Source: Craspedostauros australis (taxonomy: Eukaryota; Bacillariophyta; Bacillariophyceae; Mastogloiales; Achnanthaceae). From it: a DNA stretch of 64,000 bases. The notes below the pieces were generated by a model. That model ran no database searches. It saw only the letters and a list, made by a program, of their open reading frames with translations, and was not told the DNA's origin. Numbering within the stretch: position 1 is the stretch's first letter; every line of letters begins with the position of its first letter. The stretch spans positions 496,001-560,000 of the forward strand of contig JAMXDE010000033.1 of assembly GCA_026770025.1 (NCBI GenBank), written 5' to 3'. Below are positions 18,441 to 28,933 of the stretch, piece by piece. Position numbers and translations under genes: made by a program.

Positions 18441-19997
18441 TCAGTTCCGCACCTTGCTGAGTTCGCCAACTCCCTGCAGCAAGTGCCTGGCCTTTTCGAT
18501 CCCAACATCATCAACGAAATCCTGCAGCCAATCGGACGTCAAGAGCGGATCGTGAATGCTATTATCCGTGTGCTGGTTGAGAGTATCGGCGTAATGCTTG
18601 TATTGCTGCCACGTCCGCGTTCCGACACTGGTCTTGTCCGCAGCAGAATCCATGCCGATCTTGCCCGTCTCCTTGATGACCTTGCGCGGATCGTTGCGGA
18701 AGGACCATTGGTCGTACGTGCCGATGTAATGATGAATGACGAAGGGCGATGCCTTGTTGGGCGTCCAGACGTCCTGCGCCGCGCAGAGATTGTAGATGGG
18801 GCGGTGCGGATTCATCTGATCCATCGTGAGGTGCTGGTCGACGTTGATTCTGGAGACATCGACGAATCCCTTGCCGGGGCCATTGTAGGTGGCGGCATTG
18901 CGGTCGCCGGAATGGGTGTACGACAGCGTGAGGAATTGCGAATGGTTAAATTGCCATGTGGTAGTTGCGGCGGATAATGTCGATTGTTGGGTGGCGATTT
19001 GAGAGCGCTTGGGACTGATCAGCAACCGCGGCAAGATGATGCAAGGCTGTTTGAATTTGGGAAGGTAGGCGGACGCTCGCTCGAAAAGACTGTGGATGGT
19101 GGCTCGATGATTCGATGCTTCAGTACGCAGCACGCTGCTCGCATTCCAACCAAACCAGCGGAATGGATTCCATGACGAGAGCTGCGCGAAGGAATTGACG
19201 GTGATGAACTCATCCGTATCGAGGATCGCGGTCCATGTGTAACCTTCATGATGCAGCATCTTCATGCAATGCGACATGAACTTGCGCTGTCGGTACCGGT
19301 GAATTTTGAGCCGCATGTGATCCATGCCTTCGGTGGGCTCTTCCGCAAGCAAACGACGGTGCGACTGTTGCGTTTGCGAGGCATCTGGCTTGGTGGGTGC
19401 AGCATCGACACGATGGTTCTGGTTGGCCTGCCCCTTTGCAACATTGCCCGACGGAACTCGTATCTTTCGCCGCCTGGGGTTTGGCACCGCTTGCGCCACG
19501 ATACCATAGACCGAGGTGGTGGTAGCATTTGCAGATCCTTTCATTCCACTCGCATTGTCGCTTGGATACAGGAAATGCGCATCATTCCACAGCGTGATGT
19601 TGATGAGACCGTCCCATCGTTCGAGGATCTGCCTCGGCGATGTGGCGGACTTGGAGTCCACGGCCACGATGAGTCTGCGCAGCGGAAGCACGTGCCAATG
19701 GTAGGCCAGCCATTCCGGGAGGAAGTGGTTGTCGTCCATGACGAGCAGGCAGGCGCTGCAGCAGTTTTGCTGTGCATCATGATGATGAGCATAAACTTTA
19801 TTATGATAAGCATGATGATCGCTTTTGATGGTGAAGGCGACGTACAAATTGCAGGAGACAATGAGGAAGATGGAGATCGCGGTGACGCTGATGATGGCCA
19901 CCGTGGACAGCTTCATTCGGAATCCACGATGCGTGGCTGCCTGCGTTCTTCGATTGCGAGAATTCACATGGTCATGTTGGACTCGTAATTGTGCCAT
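18441..19997 (-). CDS. GT92-like (DUF23) glycosyltransferase, type II membrane protein
   Basis: The product has 518 residues. A single membrane anchor lies at about 32-52 ('VAIISVTAISIFLIVSCNLYVAF') after a basic N-terminus, which is the layout of Golgi type II glycosyltransferases. The catalytic region begins with 'ACLLVMDDNHFLPEWLAYHWHVLPLRRLIVAVD', the N-terminal signature of GT92/GT2-like enzymes. It contains the metal-binding DxD motif as 'AILDTDEFITVN'. The C-terminal part has 'FVIHHYIGTYDQWSFRNDPRK', a His/Trp motif typical of these algal proteins. A His/Asn/Thr-rich insert separates the first two parts. The donor and acceptor sugars cannot be told. Met28 is an alternative start and would also keep the anchor. 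It diverges from the GTPBP1-like gene 0.9 kb away. Confidence 0.75.
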   Translation of the reverse strand: MAQLRVQHDHVNSRNRRTQAATHRGFRMKLSTVAIISVTAISIFLIVSCNLYVAFTIKSDHHAYHNKVYAHHHDAQQNCCSACLLVMDDNHFLPEWLAYHWHVLPLRRLIVAVDSKSATSPRQILERWDGLINITLWNDAHFLYPSDNASGMKGSANATTTSVYGIVAQAVPNPRRRKIRVPSGNVAKGQANQNHRVDAAPTKPDASQTQQSHRRLLAEEPTEGMDHMRLKIHRYRQRKFMSHCMKMLHHEGYTWTAILDTDEFITVNSFAQLSSWNPFRWFGWNASSVLRTEASNHRATIHSLFERASAYLPKFKQPCIILPRLLISPKRSQIATQQSTLSAATTTWQFNHSQFLTLSYTHSGDRNAATYNGPGKGFVDVSRINVDQHLTMDQMNPHRPIYNLCAAQDVWTPNKASPFVIHHYIGTYDQWSFRNDPRKVIKETGKIGMDSAADKTSVGTRTWQQYKHYADTLNQHTDNSIHDPLLTSDWLQDFVDDVGIEKARHLLQGVGELSKVRN

Positions 19998-20917
19998 TGA
20001 TGCAAGGAGTGCTCATGCGCTCTGTGATCCTCTATTGTTTGTGTGGATGAACAACTGTATGCATGCAATGATTGAGTGGAGCATAATTTAATATTGTAAC
20101 ATAATAGAATAGTAGGACAGGCTTGTCCCAGCACGGTCGGTGTCACATGTTGCCTGCCATGGTGGTGGGAAGTGCGGCATTCCGTGTTTGTGTTTCGTTT
20201 TGGCGCCATGCGGAGATCCCTCTTCGCCTTTTCTGATGTTTTCGGTCTTTGGTCGAATCAGTCGATCAGATGTCTCGCCTGAGCTACATCTCTCGTAAAT
20301 AGACACAAAAAAAGCAGGCAAACAATTTAACGGCTGATTGATGGACAACACCCCACTATTCATGTTTTTTAGGTAACAAATTGAAATGGGCGATTTAGAC
20401 AAGAGCTTTAATATGAATCTGATGTCTCCGCAGAAAACAACAACACAGGACACAAACCCGCGACAAGGCGCCGAAACCCGTTGCAAAACAACACGAGTAG
20501 TCGTACGACTGGGGAAAACGAAGCATCGTTTCGTGGATTGATGCCATCGGGCTTCGAACACTTGCATCATTCTGGGCTGGAGAAGGGCACTTGCATCGAA
20601 TTGCAACGCATACTCTCGATCCTTACTTGCAAGAGCAACAGAGAGAGAGAGAGAGAGCGACCTCCTTCGCAGGGAAGAGAGAGGTTGTCGAAGGAAGGAA
20701 CGAAGCAAGAGCGAGGGAAGAAGAAGACGAACAGGGTCATTCTCGCGATTGGCGGATCCAACTGCTCCACCGATACTCAGGAACAATCAGCGACCGAATC
20801 TTCCATCGGCTGACTGCTCTGTACCGACTACTCTACAATTGCATTATTGCATTATTGTATTATATGATACACAACAACGATAACGACAACGACAACGATA
20901 GCAACATCATCATCATC
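19998..20917. promoter_or_regulatory. Shared divergent promoter region of the glycosyltransferase and GTPBP1-like genes
   Basis: The two genes start at 19997 (-) and 20918 (+), so 920 bp must hold both promoters and 5' UTRs. A purine-rich tract with a (GA)n core runs about 20639-20746 on the plus strand. AT-rich sequence lies at 20840-20870, just before the GTPase ATG. The regulatory role is inferred from position. Confidence 0.45.
20639..20746 (+). repeat. Purine-rich tract with (GA)n core
   Basis: It includes an uninterrupted GA run at about 20640-20658 and continues as a purine-dominated stretch to 20746. It lies about 170-280 bp before the GTPase start codon. Confidence 0.7.
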
Positions 20918-23639
20918 ATGGCCGCCAACGACAAACAGCCATCGCGCAGGTCCTCCATCGATGACAGCACCAAGCGTTCCATTCCCGTCATCGACCCTGA
21001 GAACGAGGTACGTGTGCTTTCATTCATAATGTCATGATGCTGTTGCTGCTGCAATGGCTCCATGTGCCACGCACCATCTCTTCGAAGCATGCGGATGAGC
21101 CATTTTGTTGAGGAATGTGTGCGAGCAACGCTTCATGCTCGAATGTGCAGATCGCGAAATGATTCGCCAGCCAACATCATCCGATGCTAAATCTCGTTGT
21201 CTCGCCTCATCTTACATCATGCTGCACACTCACCTTCGCTACCTCTTTCTTTTCCTCTGTTGGTATCTCCATCTCATCTGTGACCCTATCACGCAAACAT
21301 GTCAATGCGCCAATACACACACTTGTATACTATTTTGTATCTGCAGACAGGAGACACAGAATACAAGCGCCAGGTGCACCAGGCATCGGCGGCGAGATTA
21401 CGTTCCCTCGCCACACAGATGAGCTTCAGATTAGACGAAGGCCACGGACACTGCGTGTACAGGTTAGGTGTCGAGGATGATGGATGTCACTCGTTATTAG
21501 GTTACCATCAGATCGCCGAATCCGCAAAGATCCTCGAATGTTTAGTTGCGCGTCCGTTGAATGCCATCGTCGTGCAGAGGACGATCATCCAGAATGAGAT
21601 CGAGATCGTTGACAAGGAAGGTGATCAGCACAACGGCGATGGCGGTGACGATATCATCATGCGCAAGATGGACAGCAACAAGCATGGTGGACCAAGCCAG
21701 GTGGAGGAACCATCCGTGTTGGGCGATGCGCATGGCAAGATCACCAAGCCCTCCGATGACGCCATTCGGTTACAGGACTTCCCGGACAGGTTAACACGAG
21801 CAGAGATTCGCATCCAGAGGATTGAGACGCACCTGTTAGAGATTCCGAACGGACAACCAACATCCGAGATGGCTGGGCATGGGGAGAATGGCAGCAAGGA
21901 CGCAGCATCGGCCGATGCCAATGGTGGCAACCACAGCAACGGTGGAGCGAGCAAATCTGCGACGGCCAACGGCGCGACGCCAAAGACGGAGAAGCTGTCG
22001 GTCGGAGAAACGCTGTCGGCACGCAACATCCGAGTCGCCGTGGTCGGCAACGTCGACGCCGGCAAATCCACACTGATCGGAACACTGACAACGTCTGCCT
22101 TGGACGACGGCCGCGGTAGAAGCCGCACGGCCATCATGAAGCACCGTCACGAGATTGAGAGCGGCCGCACATCCACGGCGACGTCGCATCTCATGGGATT
22201 CAAATCCACGGGCCAACCCATCGTGGGACGTGATCAGCTGCGCGCCAACAAGCGCAAGAGCGAGGACGAGGTCGCACGCGAGTCCTACCGCGTCATCACG
22301 CTCATGGATTTGGCGGGGCATGAGAAGTACCTCAAGACGACGTACGTGACGCGTTTGTGTGAATGTGTGTGATGGAATGCGATGGGCGGGATTTCAATGA
22401 ATTCGCATCCGACTTGTGTCTGTGGCTTGTGGGGTTGTGTTCAGGAGGCCAATGGATCTGGATGCGTGTGGCACTGACCCTTCTACCATGAAATGATTGC
22501 GACAATATTCTACTCTTATTCCTACTCCATGTCATACTCGTGCTTACCCCTACAATTCCATTCGCCACCACCGCCAACAACAACAACGACGACGACAACA
22601 ATAATGCAGAATCCATGGTGTGTCATCGGGATTTGCAGACTACGCATTGATTCTGGTGAACAGCCGTCAACCACCGACGCACATGACGCAGCACCATCTC
22701 AACTTGTGCTGCAGCTTTGGCATCCCCGTCATCATCATCTTCACCAAGATCGACGGATGTCCCAAGCACGCTTTCAAGACTTGCCGCGAGGAGGTCACCA
22801 AGATGTTGCGTTCGCCGGAGATCAACAAGCGTGCCTTCCGCGTTAGCAACGAGGACGATGCGATGACTGTGATGGACAAGCTGCACACCTTGGCGCCCAT
22901 GATCGAGACCTCGTGCGTTACGGGCGACGGCATCGACCTGCTTCAGAAGATGCTCTTCACGTTACCGAAGAGGCGACGGCATGAGAATAAAGCAAAGCGC
23001 AACTTCGAGTTCCTCGTGGAAGACATCTTCAACGTCCCAGGAGTTGGCAGCGTGGTGTCTGGTTTCGTGAATGCCGGAGAGCTCAACGTGGGGGCCAACT
23101 GCCATGTCTTTGTGGGTCCCATGGATGACGGCAGCTTCGTCAAGACGGTTGCCAAGTCGGCGCACATTGCACGCATCAACACGAGTCACATCACGTCCGG
23201 ACAATCCGCGTGCTTGGCGTTAGCATTGAGCAAGGAGGTGAGGAAGAAGCTCCGACGTGGCATGGTGGTGCTGCGAGGATCACCCACAGCAACGAAGCAC
23301 TTTGATGCTGAGATCTGCGTGCTGAAGGGTGACACCACGACCATCCGCAAGAGCTACCAGGCCTACGTGCACATCCTCAACGTGCGCCAAAGCGCCTTCG
23401 CTCGCAACATCGAGATTGTGAATCACCATGCAGCCGGTCTGCCGCCAAGCCACGCGGCCACGATCGACGAAAGCGGCGAAGGAATCGTGCTGCGTCCCGG
23501 CAGCCGTGCGAAGGTCCGCTTCGAGTTTGCGCAACGTCCCGAGTACATCCGTGCCGGAATGCGCATGCTGTTCCGCGATGGGCGCGTCCGAGGCGTTGGC
23601 ATCATCACGGGCATCCCTGCGAAGGTGGCGGCAGCATGA
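20918..23639 (+). CDS. GTPBP1: GTPBP1/GTPBP2-family translational GTPase (three exons)
   Basis: The exons I infer are 20918-21007, 21347-22341 and 22610-23639, totalling 2115 nt (704 residues). Both introns are GT-AG (GTACGT donors; CTGCAG and ATGCAG acceptors), and splicing joins 'DPENE' to 'TGDTEYK' and restores 'YLKTTIHGVSSGFADYALIL', which matches the family. Motifs: N-terminal 'LATQMSFRLDEGHGHCVYRLGVEDDG'; G1 'GNVDAGKST'; G3 'DLAGH' followed by 'EKYLKTT'; G4 'TKID'; then EF-Tu-like domains II and III from 'FNVPGVGSVVSGFVNAGEL'. The DLAGH form in place of DTPGH is characteristic of GTPBP1/2. In animals these cytosolic GTPases act in ribosome rescue and exosome-linked mRNA decay. A Gly/Ser/Thr-rich linker of about 60 residues before G1 is low complexity. 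The ATG is preceded by (CAT)n in the 5' UTR. Confidence 0.9.
21008..21346 (+). other. Intron 1 of the GTPBP1-like gene
   Basis: This is 339 bp, GTACGT...CTGCAG, phase 0. It contains in-frame stops and pyrimidine-rich sequence around 21240-21260. A second AG at 21350 would break the frame. Confidence 0.85.
22342..22609 (+). other. Intron 2 of the GTPBP1-like gene
   Basis: This is 268 bp, GTACGT...ATGCAG, phase 2, with (ACAACGACG)-like simple sequence before the acceptor. Joining the flanks gives K-T-T-I-H-G-V, the expected family sequence. Confidence 0.85.
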
Positions 23640-24863
23640 GCAGCCATGGGGCGCGGTGGGTGGATGCGAGTGGACGCAAGATGGACAGCAGAGCAAGGGG
23701 AGTTGCCGTTGGGTGGATGCCTTGCTGCTGCTTCTGTCCAAATCGCACAGGGATGAGAAAGGGCGTCTCCACGCCGAGATGCGCGTGCGAGTAGAGAGAC
23801 AATGCGGCATTCCACCAGACGAGATCCGCACAATGCTGTCTGGTACACGCTGCTGCAAGGGAACCCATAAATTTTCGGTTGTTTGTTGTCATGATGACGA
23901 TCTACCGTCACCTTTGTCGTTGCTTTTGTTGTGGCTGTTGTCGATGCTGTTTGGGGTGACGATGGTCAATGATCATGATACTCTACTATTCTATGTGCGT
24001 CGGTTGGATGGGATATGAAAGCGCAAGGCATAGCCCCCGGTTCCTCGCTCTGTTTGGAAACGCCGTGGGAAGGTGATAGATCTGACGTACGTGTGGGTAT
24101 TGTAGAGTAGGCCGTTCGAACACAGTTGTTGCGCATGTCACCAAACATACTGTACATCACATCACCTTTCGCAGCTGGCAGCTGCTTCGTGCCAATGGAG
24201 AATTGAATTCTGGATGGCATCGGTAATCACTTCACAATTTGTGGTGTACATTTATCCACAGACACCGATCTGTGCACGTTGCTGCTTTTCTCATGCACAT
24301 CACACATGCACAATACCACATCACATGGCATGCGACTTTGGCCACCGTTCAGTCAAGCAGTTCTCAATGGTCGCCACATGAACGAGTGAAGATAAAGTGT
24401 CGAAACACAAAACCGGTAAAGATAGAGAGAAACCACCCTTCCTTGGTAAGAAGGGATGCTGAACATTTTTGGCGCCGTTCTTGACATGATGAAGAACACT
24501 TGAACAATGCTGTGCCATGCCGCACTCTGTGAGATGTTCTGGTCGAGCATTCTTTCCAGCTTCGTGATTGGGTATTCCTGCATGACGGAATTGGTTGGAG
24601 CAAAAGGACACAGACCTCCGTGGCTGTTGTGAGTGAACGGGGACAGAAGGCTCCTTCATCGCTGTTCAGTGGATTTGTGTCATTATCAATAGAACAGGGA
24701 GAGAGAACACGCGCCCAGAAGCGTCGTGCTAACGAGTGTGTTCCACCCTCTTCAGCCGATGAGAAAGAAGTGCCACTGCGTTTTTTTGGTTGTCTTTGAT
24801 AGTGTGCAGTGTTTTAGAATAGTCGTTAGAGTTCTTTGCTGTTGTAGTGTTCGAGTGTGACAA
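23640..24863. other. Convergent intergenic spacer
   Basis: This lies between the 3' ends of the GTPBP1-like and DUF6824 genes. AT-rich and T-rich patches are at 23870-23960 and 24780-24850. Short frames at 24321-24659 overlap on several frames and carry no recognisable family. Confidence 0.4.
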
Positions 24864-26543
24864 TCATCTGCGACTCATTCCCAACGACGCCTGATTCGAG
24901 GTCTGTCCATCCTGCTGCTGATGCATGCGCTCCATGTCTTCCATGGCCGCGATGAGGCGCTGCCGCCTTTGCTGCTCGGCCGCGAACATGAACGGTTGAT
25001 GCGCGATCGTGTCGATGGCTGGGGAAGGATGCGTCGCCATCAAGGCTGGGTTCAGCAGCGCGTGATGCGATGTTAGCATGGCTGGATGAGGGTACTGGAC
25101 GCGGGCGTGCGCACCGGCGAAGGCACCCGCCTGCGCCATCGGTGTGGCTGCCAGGAGCGCGCTTTGTGACAGCAGAGCGGATTCGTGTGGAAACTGCTGC
25201 TGTTGTTGTTGTTGTGCGTGACCGCGTTGCTGCTGCTGCTGGAAGAGCTGGAGTTCCTGTTGCAGGTGCATGGCTCGTTCTTCGGCCGCAGCCGCTCTGG
25301 CTCTCTGCTCCTGGCCGAATCTGAGCAGCGCCTGGATCTCAGCGGAAGACGAAGGCGTCGGCTTGCCATTCGTGGCAGCGCTGGTCGCGGACTGGTCGTT
25401 CTGCGTTGCTGCTGAAGCCGCAGAGGACACGGTTGGGACGTAGATGTGCGGTGGCAGCGGAGAGGGGGCGCTGGCGAATGCCCCAGCATGCGGAGCCAGG
25501 CGGTAGTGGGCCTGTGCGTCGAGCTTGGTGCGCTTGGTGGAGCCTGCGTGCGGCGAAGTGGAAGGACCCGCAGACGGCGTGATTGGGCGCTTGCGGTGGT
25601 TGGACACGGCCGCTGCTTCGCCACCGGTTGGTGCTGCGACGGAGCGCTTGCGCTGTTTGTTGGCGCCTGCCTTGGCAGCACCGTTGGCGGCACCGTTGGC
25701 AGCAGCAGTCGGAGACTTGTCTCTGGCGGCGAACCACTCGGCGTCGCGCTTCTTGATGAGGGCCCTCATCCTGTCGGCCTCCTCCTTGCGACGCATCTCG
25801 AAGGTCCTGTGCCTTAGGGCCTGGCTGGTCTTCTCGCGGGCCGCGATGTCGCCGATCTCGTAGTAGAGGCCATCGTGGGAGTCCTTGCGCAGGAAGCGGC
25901 CGCCCTGCTCGCGGATGCTCTGCACGATCGTCTTGGCGACGTGGGGCTTGCGGGCCTTAGTGCTCTGCTCGTAGCTGGTGCGGCTGGAGTAGATGAGGTC
26001 TCTGTAGTACCGGTTGCCCGGGTGCAGGTTGGTGCCTCCGCCGCGGCCGCTCAGCACGTCGTTCGAGTTGAAGCGGTCGAGGCCCTCCGTGGCCGGCGGC
26101 ACGATGTTCAGCCTCTTTCTGGCTCCGGAGATCTGCGAGTTCTTGCTGTCATCATCGTTGCTGTTGCTATTAGTATTGTTGTTGGTGCTCTGGTTCTTGG
26201 TTGGGGCCTTCTTGGCAGCGTCAACTGTGTCGACCGTGTTGCCGGTACTGCTGGTTCGCTCGGCTGTGCTCTGGTTCTTGGTGGGTTTAGTCTTGCTTTT
26301 GTTCTTGTTCTTCGCACTGGCCAGCTGCACCCGTCTCATTGGTGTGATTGCTCTCGTTGTAGCTTCCGTAGCTGCTGTTGCCTGTGTTGTTGCTGAAGCA
26401 GATGCAGGCTCACTCTCGCTGGAGACCGTCGAGGCTGCCTCGCTGGCCTCTGCCGCAGCAACGGCTGCTGCTGCAACAGTCATGAGCCCTGTGATGGAAG
26501 GACGTCCGAAGTGTTGCTCTCTTTGCATTGCCACGGAAAGCAT
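24864..26543 (-). CDS. DUF6824-domain protein with poly-Gln tract
   Basis: The frame is open to 26735, but the first 64 codons there are Thr/Asn/His low complexity read from GT repeats. The ATG at 26543 ('MLSVAMQREQHFG') is a better start, giving 559 residues. Numbering from that ATG, the DUF6824 domain spans about 160-255: 'NDVLSGRGGGTNLHPGNRYYRDLI', a Lys/Arg-rich helix with 'KPHVAKTIVQSIREQGGRFLRKD', and 'REKTSQALRH'. The domain is abundant in diatoms and other stramenopiles and is of unknown function; the basic, nucleic-acid-binding look and company with HMG-like proteins elsewhere hint at a nuclear role. An Ala/Thr/Ser-rich N-terminus and a Gln-rich C-terminus (about 470-500, with runs of 5 to 7 Gln) resemble transcription-factor activation regions. 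Confidence 0.8.
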   Translation of the reverse strand: MLSVAMQREQHFGRPSITGLMTVAAAAVAAAEASEAASTVSSESEPASASATTQATAATEATTRAITPMRRVQLASAKNKNKSKTKPTKNQSTAERTSSTGNTVDTVDAAKKAPTKNQSTNNNTNSNSNDDDSKNSQISGARKRLNIVPPATEGLDRFNSNDVLSGRGGGTNLHPGNRYYRDLIYSSRTSYEQSTKARKPHVAKTIVQSIREQGGRFLRKDSHDGLYYEIGDIAAREKTSQALRHRTFEMRRKEEADRMRALIKKRDAEWFAARDKSPTAAANGAANGAAKAGANKQRKRSVAAPTGGEAAAVSNHRKRPITPSAGPSTSPHAGSTKRTKLDAQAHYRLAPHAGAFASAPSPLPPHIYVPTVSSAASAATQNDQSATSAATNGKPTPSSSAEIQALLRFGQEQRARAAAAEERAMHLQQELQLFQQQQQRGHAQQQQQQQFPHESALLSQSALLAATPMAQAGAFAGAHARVQYPHPAMLTSHHALLNPALMATHPSPAIDTIAHQPFMFAAEQQRRQRLIAAMEDMERMHQQQDGQTSNQASLGMSRR

Positions 26544-26644
26544 CTGGCGTGTCTTTGTGGAGTAGACTATTGGTATAATGTTATTGTGGACTGTGCTGTT
26601 TGTGTTCCTTGCTTGAGGTGGTGCGTTGGGCAGATAGAGTGTTG

Positions 26645-26690
26645 GGAGTGAGTGAGTGAGTGTGTGTGTGTTTGTGTTTGTGTTTGCTCG
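26645..26690. repeat. (GAGT)n/(GT)n microsatellite
   Basis: A GAGT run passes into GT and GTTT repeats. It inflates the open frame of the DUF6824 gene at its 5' end. Confidence 0.8.
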
Positions 26691-28349
26691 TGTTCTGATT
26701 TTATGGGCTTGTGTGTGTTTGTGGCGTGAACTCAAACGTGATGTTGCTTTTCTTGCTGGTGTTTGTATTGTGTTTGTGTGGGGTTTGCGTGTTGTCGTGT
26801 TCGCGTGTTGTCGTGCTGGAGCACAATTCTATGATGAATGTTGTTTCGAGACTCAAAGTTCATTTAGTGTGACTTCCAAAACAGGACGTGTGCGTAAACT
26901 GCACAAAGACGCAACCACTCCACCATGTGCCCCACACGCATGCACGAAAGACACAGGCGAAATCAAAGGGACTGATGTGCGAAACAAAGGAGGCGCGCTC
27001 ATTCACGCGGTGCGGCGATGAAGCAGTTTCTCTCTTTCTCTTTGGCTCTCTCTGTGCGGTTTGTGTTTGGGACTGTTCTTGTGATGTTCTTCCCACGCAA
27101 ATGTACGCGTCGACCCACACACACATGCGCGCAAGCACGCCAGTAAGGTGAAGTCGACAATTGAACAACGCGGGGGGTTCTCTTGTTCGGGGACGAACGA
27201 GAAAGTCAATGCTTCACACGGAAAGAAGTGATGTACGTAAATCGGGTGGACGACCACATGTACCATATGTACTCTACCCGTACCTGCAGTACCGAATGCC
27301 ACGAACCGGTCACTGTTCTCACGACACAACGCCGATGTTCACTGGCCAGTAACGCGCAACAAAATTGTTGGAGAAGACTGTGAAATAACCACGCAAATTC
27401 GTTCGTGATGGTCGTGTCGGCCTTTGTGCACATGCACCTTCGTTGGACTGTCGTTGGGGAGGGGATCGCTGGAACTGTGACTGTGCGTGTGCGTGCTTGT
27501 CGCACATTGCATATGCCTGTGCGTGATACGGACAACGAACTCGAATGGCCTTCTTTTCGCTGGAGCCGCAACACATTTATACGAACCGACGAACAAGTTG
27601 ATCGCAGTCTAATGAACACGGACAGTCAACCTCACCCCAAAAAACGGTACTGAGGCTGGGATCTCAATAGAGGGGTTCGAGTGGCTATTTTTTGGCATGG
27701 CCGGCGACCCCAGCCAATCAAATGGCTTAGACTTTATCACCACCACGAGCAAGCCATCCCATTGAAGGGTGAATTGAGGGGAGATTGGGTCAATTTTCCC
27801 GAGCTTTGTTGCGCTTGGGGTTCTCATTTGGAACCGTGTGACGCAGACGATCTGTTCCCTGTCCGATCGATTCTCGTTGTGAGCGCTGACAGAGGCGGTG
27901 GGATTGCGTGGTTGGTTTCGCACGAGGAATTGTGGAACTTTGACACTTTCTAAGAAATCACGTATTGAACAAATTAAGTGTAATTATATACATGCAGTAT
28001 CTCCGTTTGAGTATCTCGAGGTGACAAACTGCATTGTCGTAACAGAACGACGATTCCGACCGATACGTTCATGATATCGTTGCGATGGTACTATCGTATG
28101 CTCAGTATTGTTGTCGTTTAATACCAGTATTACCGCAATAGTACCAATTCATACGAGAAATTGACAAAATTGTTTTCTACAAAATCCCAACAAAACAAGG
28201 ACAGAAGTGGTCCTTTGATGTGAACGGCGACACAGCAGTTGGCTGTTGAGATGCTTCTGTCGGTAGTATCCGTTTTGGTATCATGTCGTCGGCTGTGACT
28301 TTGTGAACACAGTTGTGAGTGAGATTCTGGGTCTTTGTGTGACACCAGA

Positions 28350-28390
28350 AAACAACAACAACAACTGCAACAACAACAGCAACAACATCA
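28350..28390. repeat. (CAA)n microsatellite
   Basis: Interrupted CAA repeats, with no coding frame around them. Confidence 0.75.
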
Positions 28391-28933
28391 GCATCAAGAT
28401 CGACAATGGCATTGGTGCTGTCGCCAAGTACAAGTACCCACAGGTCTGTGTTAGCTAGCAGGATGAGCTCACGCTACAAATGTACACAATACTTGGCACA
28501 CCGGTCATATGCAACACATGTGCACATCACAGCAAACCAATAACAAAATGACAATGCTGATTACAATGGCATAAACACGCTGCTGTCGGTCACAGTCACC
28601 ACTGTGGCCTGCAATATGGGTTGAATTCAGGATTGCAGCTTTGGCAACTTCACTGATGGGGCATCTGCTTTGGTGGTGGGCATGCCATATTGGCCGCAGC
28701 ACAGGACCCACCCACCCATCTATTCATCCATGAAGATCATCCATCCTTGTACCAGTTCTGGCATTGGCATCCAGGTTGGGATCTTTCCTCTACATTCAAT
28801 GGGCAGAGATCCTTTGAGAAGCATATGATTGTTGGCATTGGAAAGAGTGTTGGAGCAATGTTGTGGTGGCCTTGCGCAAGCAACAGGAAGCCTTGACACC
28901 ATTGGACTCCATTCAATCTCAAGCATCCAGCTG

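Larger units (their letters stand above)
26544..28933. other. Intergenic region upstream of the DUF6824 gene
   Basis: This contains the gene's promoter with GT/GAGT repeats and a (CAA)n run. From about 26800 to 28900 there are only short frames that overlap on both strands. A 17-bp motif at 27669-27685 recurs inverted at 39422-39438. Nothing else is recognised. Confidence 0.4.

Noticed and set aside
20088..20786. A 232-codon minus-strand frame upstream of the glycosyltransferase.
   Set aside because: Much of it is translation of the (GA)n tract as Leu/Ser repeats, and it lies in the divergent promoter.
27669..27685. A possible tRNA gene because of a GGTTCGA word.
   Set aside because: No acceptor, D or anticodon arm can be drawn around it, and the bases after the box do not fit.
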